Positions 49,026 to 59,374 of a DNA stretch of 64,000 bases are shown here, piece after piece; positions within the stretch are counted from its first letter, which is position 1; every line of letters starts with the position of its first letter. The stretch is from Streblospio benedicti. Taxonomy: Eukaryota > Annelida > Polychaeta > Spionida > Spionidae. The stretch covers positions 6,161,830 through 6,225,829 of the forward strand of contig CM032669.1 in the NCBI GenBank assembly GCA_019095985.1. The letters run 5' to 3'. The notes below the pieces were generated by a model. It was given only the letters and a program-made list of their open reading frames with translations. It did not search any database and had not been told where the DNA came from. The translations under genes were made by a program, and so were the position numbers.

Positions 49026-49642
49026 GTATGTGTACTTCTATTATGATTGTTTCACAAGTCAAGTTATTTAATTAATCAGAAAGCGATCTAATGTTAGGCT
49101 TATCTGCTAAACTGTGGGTACTTTTCGCTCAAACTATATGCACGTGACAGCTCTGCGACAATGTTTACTGTGTTTGCAAATAATGGTCAGGCGATTGTAT
49201 TATGGATTTTAGATTTCAAAAAGTGGATTTGTGATTAAAAACATTTTGTGTCAACATATTCCCTTTTGTATTGCTATGTTCCTCGATGAGAATGAGACTT
49301 ATACCGGCTCTCGTACTTTTAAGCCTTGGGCACAACCGGCACACTACTTGTCAACTGTCTGAGTACGGCCAAAAACTCGAGTTGATTGAGGTGAGCAGTG
49401 AGTGCTCCGTGCGGCGAAGGTACGATGAAAGTACTGCGAGAGTGAGATTTGAGGCAGTACGGAGGCTAATTTGCCATTGTTATCATATAAATCCACACTT
49501 TAATAACTAATTCTCTAGTCTCTCGTGTTGTATAAATAATTTTACGAGAGCAACAACGATCATATATAATACGTTGTGCCCCTGCTTTTAAGACTATTTT
49601 TGGTAGTGAATTCTACCATTAAGTTTTTTTTTCACAGCAAAC

Positions 49643-52600
49643 ATGTCACCAGAAGTAAGTAAATTCTTGTGTTTGTAAAATCCGCCCTCCAAACCCTCCA
49701 TGTATTCCTTCCATTTCAGTCACAATGAGGTTATCGTGGACTCTGCTGCTTGCCTNNNNNNNNNNNNNNNNNNNNNNNNNNNNNNNNNNNNNNNNNNNNN
49801 NNNNNNNNNNNNNNNNNNNNNNNNNNNNNNNNNNNNNNNNNNNNNNNNNNNNNNNTATTTTATTGTATTTAAAAAAATTTTTTTTCTCTTTTTTTAAAAA
49901 GATTCAAAGGGGGGTTTTAAAATTTTTTCAAAATACCTAAAAAAATAGTGTTAATAAACAAAAATGGAATAACAAACAACATCTATTAAAACTCTTTTTA
50001 GCATAAAAAATTTTTCATAAAATGGATTAAAATTTCCCCTTACTAGATAAAAGGGCAAAAAATAACAAAATATGAAATCAAATGGGCTTAAAACCAAAGG
50101 GGAATACAATTTTAAAAAAATTCATGAATTCCTCATGTAAAAAAATTTTAATAAATCTAGCAAATTCTATGAAATATGATGATTATCCTATTTCAATTAA
50201 TGATAAAAGGGTAAATATTTCTAAAATAACATGTAAGTCTGTCTATCTAGATGAAATTGCAAATATAATTACATATCTGACTGCACAATCTAAATGGGAA
50301 AAAAAATTAAATTTGAATTTGGAATGGGAATACCACTATAAAACTTCATTTGAAATTTCTACTATTGTACTGATGTAGATTTCTGGATCTCTATAATATA
50401 TATATATTATAAAAATGGATAAAATAAATACTGACTACAATGAATAATCTTTAAATGTATTTATACTATGAAAATACTAATTCAGAAAAGCCAATATAAG
50501 GATTTAATATACATTAGGTAATATAATTGTATTATGCATATATACATCAGTAATTGTTACTTTAATACTGAGAACTGAAGGCCAAACAAAATGTCAAAAA
50601 AAAAAAGTATCCAGGGCATTACAAGCTTGTGACGTAACGCCCAAACTGAGCTCTTCATACGATTGAGACTTAATGTGTAAATTTTATACTTGATTTATTA
50701 CTCAATGCCACGAACTGAAGATTACAGGTTATAGTGCAATGCTATGACATTAGCTTTGAATGTTGTATGTTAAATTAGCACTCATCAAAGTATTTCATCC
50801 TGCTTTACCAGGGCTATATTCATATCACATCGGATTCTCTTCATTTAACCGATTCACACACATGTGATTTGCTCTAAGGATTTGAATCAAGTATTTAGGC
50901 ACTAGAATGATATGTTACTACTGAATTTAGGGTGAGCTCTTATCAACAGATAGTGGTGATGTTTTTATTATTAAATATAATTTCTTTCTTTATTGACCAT
51001 GACTTTATTTCAAAACTCTTGTCGCATATAGTGATATTTCAATCCACAGCTAGTTAAAACAAATTTCCATTCAACACAACCACGCAATGTGTCAAGATAC
51101 AATCGTAGCAACCCAAACATTACGTTTCAGCACACCATTAATTCTACTTATTTCTTGTGAAAAGATACAAGATAAAACTTTAGGAATAAAATTTATTAAA
51201 ACACAAATTTAGACATGCGGCATGCAGTTTGGGCAAAGTTGATTATATAGTAGAAAGTAAACATACATGTAGTAATTTCCAAAATTGTTGGGAAACAGCT
51301 CGGCTGATCCCCAACTGTTCACAGTACCCAACAATGCCTCATTAGTAGGAAGGTAAAGCCAGATAGACTACTCCCATCATTCTAGGCTGGGTAGCCCTTG
51401 GAGACTTTTTGATTTTATTATCTCCTAGTCCCTACACACGTGGATAGAAGGTCATATCAAGATGTCAGCTTTATCTACTGACAGCACGGTGTTCAATCAA
51501 TCTCCAGTTTTTGTGAGTTATAAGCAGATCTTGTGAGGAAATCAAGAGTTTTTGTGAGGAAACTGTTTACTTTTGAAATCGGAGGTATAGATTTTCCACT
51601 GTAAACGGGCTCAAAATCATTTCTGAGCACAATTCTTGTCGTCCATGCACTATAAGAATACTTCTGCCACATACTGATGCGATTTATTTACTCACTTTTC
51701 CATGGCTGTCCACTATGGGCTGGTTTTTGCCTTATATTGCTAAGTCTGCAATAGTTAAGGCATGTAGTTCTACATGGCTGTCCACTATCCGAAATTGCAT
51801 CTGATTTTTGCCTATATTGTTAAAGCTTTCTTAAGCCAATCAAAGTTGGGTTGAAAATCATGTAGCAGTTACTTGTTTTAAAAACATGGGATTAGTGCAT
51901 TGTTTTGTATAGTTTGATTACATTCTCATTCTATATTGTGAAAGTCTCAAATCTATAGAAATGTACAATCAGATGAGTTTTTTTTGAAGGAGTTGGTGGT
52001 CATGTTTTGTAATTTTAGCAGCAGAATGGTTGAAAAAATCGCATGGGATTATAGTGCATGGACGGCAAAAATTGTGCTCAGAAATGGTTTTTAGACAGTT
52101 TACAGTGGAAAATCCAAACCGCCTATTTCAAAAGTAAACCTTTTCCTCACAAAATCTGCTTATAACTCACAAAAACTGAAGATTGATTGAACACCGTGGA
52201 CAGGGAGTAGAAAGACTCTGGGCAGGCAAACGGACATGTATCAGGACGTTGTTATTTGTTTTTTGTTATGAAATTTAAAATTTAGAGAAGAGAAAGTGAA
52301 TAATAATATTCAAACATTAAAGTGAGAAAGTAACGTCCGTTTGCATGCAGGGACTTTACTTGCAGATTCCCGTCCCCAGAGTTAAGAAAACATAACCAAG
52401 AAACACACGAGTGCCATCACGTGGCACATGAGCACTCAGTGCATTAATACTGCTGCTCATTCTAGTGATCAGTATATTTCACGTGTGCGTGTAAAATGAA
52501 ATGTTTTTTTTCTGGATGCTTGCCGTATATAAACTGCATTAGCCTAGACACAAGGCTCAAGCTATTGTCAACAGAGTTGTCACAAGCACTAGATATTTAT

Positions 52601-55600
52601 ATTTTCAAGAATTCTTACAAAATCCACCTAGTATATACGGAATCTTCAACAAAAATGATTCATATTAGAAAAACACTTTAAAATGGCATTTGCGCCATCA
52701 AGTGGTCTATACTTAAATGTTATTGCACCTTGTAATCTAGTTGTTTTAATCTTTATTCTTAAAATGTTTCTTTTTTTTCTCTTTTCAGTCTGGCGAAGGG
52801 AAGCTTACTGATGGCTAGGTCCAATGTAAGAATTTTCTTTAATTGCAAATTAGATTTTAAAACACCACTAAAAATCACTAAAATCACTAAAAAAATCACT
52901 AAAAATATGAAGCTTGTTGGTAAAATATCGCCTGTACATGGGTTCGATCTTCTTGAACGAATAGGGTTTTAGATAATAGTAACTCACCATTTGAATCATA
53001 TGTTAAATTAGATGCGTGCTACACAAGCGAGGAGTTATTTGTATTATTTGATTGATATGTAGTGATTGTTGTTGGGAAAATCATACATAAGACAACATCA
53101 CTGAAAATATAAGTAAGGATATCAATATATTAGAACAAATGAAAGTATGTCAAGTAGTGAAGGATGTACAAGTATACCACTAGTCAATCCAAATGTCACA
53201 CAGGATACTCAAACAAATTAATGGGCTACCGCTACACCCCTGGATAGTATATCACTACAGTATTCATTGAGTTGTTTCTGATTCCTCGTGCGTGCGCTCA
53301 TGTCCGTGTCGTCTGCTGTGTTTCAGCGGCCAAGGTGTCCTTCAAGAGCTTCCTCAAAAGCGGCGAGAACCAGATGCGTGTGGGCGACATCGCCCCCGCC
53401 ATGAAGAAAATGGGCCACAGCATTAAGCCCGACTGGCTGGAGGGCATGAGCGACGAGATCGACACGGAGGGTGAGCAAAGGTGGGGCGGGGCGGCGGGGG
53501 GTAATGTGGTATGCAGATCCAGGGGACGTGCGCGATCAATCTCATGTACGAAACTCATGAAATCCCTAAAGTGCGCCCCCTCTTTTTTCTAACAATATGT
53601 ATCTGCCATTGTGGGGTTCTGGAGGGTGGACACTAGAAGGTTCCACATAATATGTAAGCCACTGGATCCATTACATCATATTTGCAATTCGAGCAATCAA
53701 TCTTCTCAAGCAAACGAGACGAAAGAAGTTCACCTGAAAAGAGATGATCACAACTTCAACTTGCATCGCAAAATCTGTCTGATAAAAATCTTAAATGTCA
53801 CCAAACATAACACTTTCTATTTCATATCACTTCGCCATACGTTTGCCGTTATAAATGTCAAGATAGCAATTACGTTGATTTGTACATTCCAGACACGCCT
53901 TCTGACATAATTTGGTTTAAAGAGGAGATATGGTAATGGTAATGGGGCTCAAGCGCAAAAGCTTCTAACGTTCGAAATATTTTTATAAATTAGCATTGAT
54001 GAGTTCTACTTCTACTTTAAAATCATTCAATGAAATGTAGTGTCATCGAGCTTACTAATGAAATGATAGAAATTACGTTCTTAAATCCTTCAAACTAACT
54101 GTTTGTGTTAACAAAACTTGAAAACTATAATAATTTATTTTACATTAAACAAAGAAAACAATTCTGGAGGGTGTGTGTGTCACCGATTATATAAGTGACC
54201 GACATTTATTGATATGAAATAATACAATTTTTTTGTAATCAGTCTGACGCACAACGGAAATTTGTATCTGTATCCTACTGTTTAACCCATCTCTAGATAT
54301 CAACTCCATCATTGATCTATTTAACTAACTAATTAGAGTAATCTGATCAATTGAGGTCAAAGCAGATCATTTAAGTTGGGTTTATGATGTAAAATATCCT
54401 CATGTCTGCAGACTGAATTGTGACTCATTCTGCTGATGTGGGTGCGGAGGCTCATAAAATCATGAAGAGAACCCACAAAAATAGAAACACATGTTCTACT
54501 TGTTACAATTTTCTAGCATTTTGTCCATCTTTAAAAACGTTTTTGCATACGTATCTATTCTGTTAAAATAGTGGAGTAGATGTATTTCATTAAATTGATA
54601 TTTGATGTGACTTATAGGTGCAGCTAACGATGGAGATGATTGACATCATCACACGATCATCAAATGGATATTTTGCGGAGTGAGTTTTCATTTCACAAGT
54701 CAGTCCAGTACAAGCGGATGATCTTGTAAAGTGAAAACTGGGGGAGAGTGTGACAAAAATCCCTGCTAGTGATAGATCACTGATGCACAGGCCTCTTAAA
54801 GGGACTGCCAAAGTATGTGGTTACCTGCGCCAGTTAGGATTAGAACCTCCCACCTTGTCACACTTCAGTAGGGTCCAGAGCCTTCCGCGGGCCAACGCAG
54901 CCCACAGGCCCCACTTCGGCATCTGCAAAATTTAGGGCAGCAGCCTAAATTGTCACTTATCCTGCAGGCGTGGGTGCAAGTTTTAATCCTCAAAATATTT
55001 TGCATTGCGGAAACCTGGATGTTCTGCTTGTTACCATTTTATAGAATGAACATTTTGAATGTGAAATTTGAAAATGAAAGCTTCTCTAGCTTTGACCCCA
55101 CAGAACATGATAACATGATAACACTCGTGATAAGCAGTATCATTTCATGTATTTGCATTTATGTTCTAAAAGTTATGAATAATTTGACACCACCGAGGTG
55201 CCTGCCTTTGACTGTACTTTAACAAGCTGACCGTGGCTGTACTTGCAGGCACGGGTTACATCAGTTTCGATGAGTTCCTCGTCATCGTGCAGAAGAAGAT
55301 GCAGTGGGACGAGGACCAGCGCGAGCTCATGGAGATCTTCCGCGTGCTCGACAAGGAGAAGACAGGCGAGGTGAACACCAGCGAGCTGAGGTAACCGTGT
55401 GTGTGGCATTCTGTCTGGCTGGCTGGTTGTGTGGCTGACTATGTGCTAGTCTCGGTCAATCCAAACCTTCTGACCTCACTTATCTTCTGTCGAGGTAATG
55501 CCAATCAGTCTGGTTGATGAGACTAGCTGCGTGCCTCTCGTTGTGTCTGGCTATTTGTCTTTGTATATCTTTACATCACCAAATTCTCTCTACTTCTTTT

Positions 55601-58434
55601 CACCCTGGCAATCAGAAGGGCCAGGTCAACACCAGGATGTTCACCTTTTCCTGTCAATTTTTCTGTTTTCTTATGTGTATGTCATTCTCAGTCTCTATCT
55701 GTCTATATCTTCAATTCTTTGTGTCCTTTTCTGTCAATGTATTTGCTTGTCTATCAGCCACTTTGCATGTTTTTGTCTTTGTCTGTGTACTTGCAATTCT
55801 CTTTCCAAACACATACTATACTAGTTATCACACAGCTTTGGATGAATGTGATAGTGATATATAACAATAAAAATTGTATTTATGAATCACACAGTTACTA
55901 AAAACAAGTTTATTTTCTTCTGTAAAAGCTTCTACATGTGTGGTCATGCAAAGGTGTAAAAACATGGATAAATGAATTGAAAACCAAACAAACATACAAA
56001 CAAGCAAACAAACAATGGAGTGGTTGGTTTGCAGGTGGATCCTCAAGAACTTGGGTGATGACCTCACCGAGGATGACATCTACGACATGATCGCCAAGGT
56101 GGACACCGACGGCTCCGGCTGGGTGAACTTTGAGGGTACGTATGCCGCATGCTGGTGTCTCACCTTGGTGTGCTATGTGGTTCATTTGCATGTCCTCGCT
56201 TTGCATGATGTCATAGCAGCGTGCGTGATATGTGCCCGGATGTGGCAGGTGTCTGGTGACTCATCCCGGAAGTAGCAGCCAAGTGACATTTTTCGTTGTT
56301 CTCTTTCTTTTTTTTGTCATAGTCTTAATCTACTGTGCTCAGTCGTATATAAATGATCATAAGTCTGTTCAAAGATTTGAAATATTTAGATGAAAAATGC
56401 AAATTTTACCTCCTTCAGTTTTTGACTGTTTACCAGCTACTAGAAATTCTAAATGCATGAGATGTCTGTCCAAAAAGACTCAAATTCTTCATTTCCTTCC
56501 AATTGATATTTGCTTACTACTTTGTGAGGAAAAGTTTAAAATTATATACTTTATCTTTGTTATTTAGACATCCGTTGTTTTGAAGCCATGTCTGTGCTTG
56601 TAACTCTACGCATTATAGCAAAACACAATAATAGTTATGCATTAATATTCAGTAATGAAATTAAAATACCTAATCAAAAATATAAATGTGCTGAATTACA
56701 CACTCGAGGAAGAAATCACATGATCTGGCACTAACGTCACGTGACTTTGACGACATGCTTTGATTGGCTAATACGCTCTGCATGCTTTTTATCTATTTGT
56801 GTCAGTTCTCCTCTATTAATGCTCACTTGGGGTGTGCATTATTATCATTCTCATGGCGTGTGATTTTCCCTGACCGAGGCATCAGACACAAAAGAGCAGT
56901 GTGGTCATTGGAGGCATTTGTCTCCTGTTGTTCATCACCCACCATCAATTTCCCATGCTCAGCTCCACTTCCTTTATAGGAAACACACAAACACATGGGG
57001 TGAAATGTCTTCAATAGATTTTGGCAAGCAAAAATAAAGCGAATGAGAATGAAAACTTTTAAATGAAAAAAATGCGAAAAATTCTTAAAGGAAAGATCAA
57101 CAAAATTACCTACCGGCAAAAAAATAGATAGAAACTAAAACAAAGCGCTACTCAATGTATTCTGATTATACAAAGAAAAAAAAGAAAAGAAATTGCTTTG
57201 GCCAAAAGTCTTGACCAAACTGACCAGCCCTGTTGGCTGGAGGGATAAGACGCATGTTGAGAAGCGCATGTGGCTACGTCGCATGGTTCATGACGTTAGG
57301 TGCCTGACCACCGCCTTGCATGTAAACACAATGATGATATCATAGCCCCCTGGGGGGGGGGGGATAACAATAACAAAACACCCCAGGGGAAGCTGATGAG
57401 CCCCAGTGGGAGATTGATGATGATGTGGCAGTACCGAGAGTGTGGTGAGGCATACCATCATTTTGACTTCTACCATTTTGTCTCTCTTTGCACAGTTCAG
57501 TAAATTGATAAGTGAGTGAAGTGACACCCCAGTGACCACCAAGCCTAACACTCCTCCTCTCCTCTCCCTTGCTCCAACAGCGTTTTGTTTGTGCAGCCTC
57601 CTCAAAAATCAGCAGAAGCCAAGGCACCTCTTGCTAATATGAAGAGCCAGCAACTCTGCTAAGTTTGCATTATGTAAAGAACACAAAAATCACAAAAAAC
57701 TACAAATTGAGGACAGCCTATATATTTGTGGAGATTTTATTATCAGAGAATCCATATTCTATGAAATTTACAGTTTCATGGCATGTTGTATACAGAGATA
57801 TATTTTTGTGATTTCTTTATATAGCTATTTATTCATTATTATCATTTTATGTTATTATTTTCATGAATCAGGCTGTAATGTGAGAAAAAATGTAATTTTT
57901 TTCTTGTACCAAAGTACTACAATGTTTTCCTATGTTGCAGCCAGTTAAATAGCTTGTACCTTGTTTGTGATCATGTCACCTTGTATCTCTTCATTATCTC
58001 TTCATTACGCCTGTGTAGTCTAGTTTATTTCTGCACTGCGTTTGGTTTAGTGAAACAATGAGTGCACTGTGGTGGTTATGATGGTGACAGTTCTGTGTAA
58101 ATACTGTGAATGAGCAACCAGTGTGCTGTCGTCACCCACCAATGGAGACCTACACCACTTCTACTCCTACTCCTACTCTTCTCCCTTCCTGTTTCCTAAC
58201 CACCTCTTCATCTTTTTTTCTTTGAGTTTGGCCTTGATTTGCCGTGTGTTGGGTTTTATCCTTATTTTTTGTTAACATTTCAATTTTGTCAAATGAAATT
58301 TGATGATGAACAATAAACAAAATTTGCAGTTCATGACACGTTTGACGTACAGCAAAATGGCGACGAAGTTACCAGCTACTATCTCTATTTCTTTCCTTCC
58401 AGAATTTGCTAAATTGATGTTGGGCGACATCTAG
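49643..58434 (+). CDS. troponin C, six coding exons, with an in-frame TAG
   Basis: Coding exons 49643-49654 (M-S-P-E), 52789-52825, 53327-53470, 55249-55390, 56035-56135 and 58403-58434 join in phase with GT-AG borders (156 codons with stop). Troponin C binds calcium on the muscle thin filament and relieves troponin I inhibition. EF-hand 1 (K-S-F-L-K-S-G-E-N-Q-M-R) lacks calcium ligands. EF-hand 2 is D-T-E-G-T-G-Y-I-S-F-D-E, EF-hand 3 D-K-E-K-T-G-E-V-N-T-S-E, and EF-hand 4 D-T-D-G-S-G-W-V-N-F-E-E. The last exon gives E-F-A-K-L-M-L-G-D-I. Exon 2 reads S-G-E-G-K-L-T-D-G-TAG-V-Q; TAG is at 52816-52818 (codon 14). Aligned with L-T-x-E-Q of relatives it replaces Gln, one transition from CAG. Mutation, allele or sequence error are all possible. 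No exact AATAAA follows soon after the stop. Confidence 0.85.
49725..49755 (+). CDS. possible signal-peptide start cut by the gap
   Basis: A good acceptor (TTCCATTTCAG) is followed by CACA-ATG and M-R-L-S-W-T-L-L-L-A, which resembles the start of a signal peptide, and then 100 N. It lies in intron 1 of troponin C and cannot be part of that protein, because joining it to M-S-P-E gives Ser-Gln-stop. Too short to be sure. Confidence 0.2.
49756..49855. other. assembly gap, 100 N
   Basis: Exactly 100 unknown bases inside troponin C intron 1; true length unknown. Confidence 0.99.
49856..50080. other. low-quality sequence after the gap
   Basis: Runs of A, T and G as in the other suspect stretches. 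Confidence 0.5.
50082..50378 (+). mobile_element. LINE ORF2 C-terminal fragment
   Basis: An open frame of 98 codons reads I-N-D-K-R-V-N-I-S-K-I-T-C-K-S-V-Y, T-A-Q-S-K-W-E, then W-E-Y-H-Y-K-T-S-F-E-I-S. This order (K-x-V-x-L/I-S-x-I-T-C-K-x-I-Y, P-T-A-x-x-K-W, W-x-x-I-Y-x-x-P-F-K) is the region after the reverse transcriptase in L1/Tx1-type LINEs. The RT itself would lie to the left, in or beyond the gap. It is truncated at 50378. Confidence 0.55.
50380..51484. other. troponin C intron 1, nothing recognised
   Basis: AT-rich intron sequence. No exon or clear repeat apart from a poly-A run near 50600. Confidence 0.4.
51485..52198. mobile_element. Transib/RAG-like non-autonomous element
   Basis: Both ends start CACGGTGTTCAATCAATC (right end reversed), and inverted repeats continue for about 170 bases with few differences, through GTTTTTGTGAGTTATAAGCA, TTTTCCACTGTAAAC and CCATGCACTATAA. 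The left arm has an extra 21-base partial duplication. A perfect 5-bp direct repeat GACAG flanks it (51480-51484, 52199-52203). A CAC-starting heptamer plus 5-bp duplications is the hallmark of Transib and ProtoRAG transposons; CACGGTG differs from the V(D)J heptamer CACAGTG by one base. The 714-bp element encodes nothing, so the enzyme is unknown. Confidence 0.65.
52204..52788. other. troponin C intron 1, right end
   Basis: No gene or repeat recognised. It ends in a good pyrimidine tract (TTTCTTTTTTTTCTCTTTTC) before exon 2. Confidence 0.5.
53513..53608 (+). repeat. MITE-like GCAGATCC repeat, short copy
   Basis: Starts GCAGATCCAGGGG and ends ATATGTATCTGCC, about 40 bases after the exon 3 donor. 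The same copy, altered, is at about 59410-59500. Confidence 0.5.
57496..57519 (+). pseudogene. terminal-exon-like sequence in troponin C intron 5
   Basis: Right after a strong acceptor (CTCTCTTTGCACAG) one frame reads F-S-K-L-I-S-E-stop, resembling the real last exon F-A-K-L-M-L-G-D-I-stop. However, the splice phase from exon 5 would give Val-Gln-stop instead. It may be a decayed duplicate of the last exon or a shifted alternative exon. The second copy of the region has a related sequence near 63309. Confidence 0.35.
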
Positions 58435-59374
58435 AACACCACAGGCAAGATCTTGCAGGCTAATTAGTTCACTTAGCCCATTCACTTCTGGTGCCTGCTT
58501 GAGAAATATGGTAGCAGAAGTAGTCCGTTCACGGCTCCTCATCACACTGAGTCTCCTCGATGTATCATTACGCATGCTCCTAGGCAGGATACTGCGCGAA
58601 GCCTCAGGCACTCGCACCTGCCTATGCTGCCTAGCAGTGTGCCTTCTAGCTTCCATCTTTAGGGTGGGAAACCTTTATGTAGCTGCTGCCCAAGCTCAAA
58701 CACAACGCATCTTGCTCTAGCTCTTGTCACAATATCTGACTAAGCGCACGGCAATTCCTGTCCGTATGAGTTTAGTCTGTCTTTGTGTTACTTTTAAGTA
58801 GTATATAATATGATGATGACCAAATTATGTTATGTTGATGACCTTTGCTATGGACTAAGGACACTGAGTATTGAACAATGAATTTGTAGCACTGACGAAA
58901 CATGACCATCTGATAAGAAAGAAAAGGTTAGGGAAACAGCAAATAACAATATAAAGGTTTTATTAATATAGGCTGCATCTATTTCAATCTCTGTATATAG
59001 TGTGTATATATTATAAAAACATGGATAAAGAAAGACTGACAAGTTGTATCTTTCTTTGGTCCTTAACTTTGTCAAAACGTAATATAAAGACTTGAATATA
59101 ATGTAAAGAAAAAACCTAAAAAGATGCCAATATGTCTTTTGTATTACTGAAAAGTGAAATATAAATTTGCTGTGTATTTATACAAACAATACTTGAAACA
59201 TGATAATACATGATAATGATAAAGTGGTCAACAAAAGTTGTGGGATGACAGAAATAATTTGCAAAATGGAAATAAGTTTAGATTGTATAGATGTTATAAG
59301 TCTAAAATATTGGTTGAAACGTATGTAACAAACCGGATGTCATTTAGTGAAAGGCAGTGTTTAGCAAAACTTAG
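58435..59374 (+). other. troponin C 3' region and spacer before the second copy
   Basis: AT-rich, no gene. ATATAAA-type variants could serve as poly(A) signals. At about 59375 the sequence becomes homologous to the start of troponin C intron 3. Confidence 0.45.

Noticed and set aside
49271-49510. 79-codon frame starting with a hydrophobic stretch upstream of troponin C exon 1
   Set aside because: It lies between the leader donor and the first coding exon, lacks splice or poly(A) context and has no recognisable motif.
51498-51515. A V(D)J nonamer beside the CACGGTG heptamer
   Set aside because: The similar sequence AGTTTTTGT is in the opposite orientation to a real nonamer and appears in a T-rich context, so it is not counted as a recombination signal.
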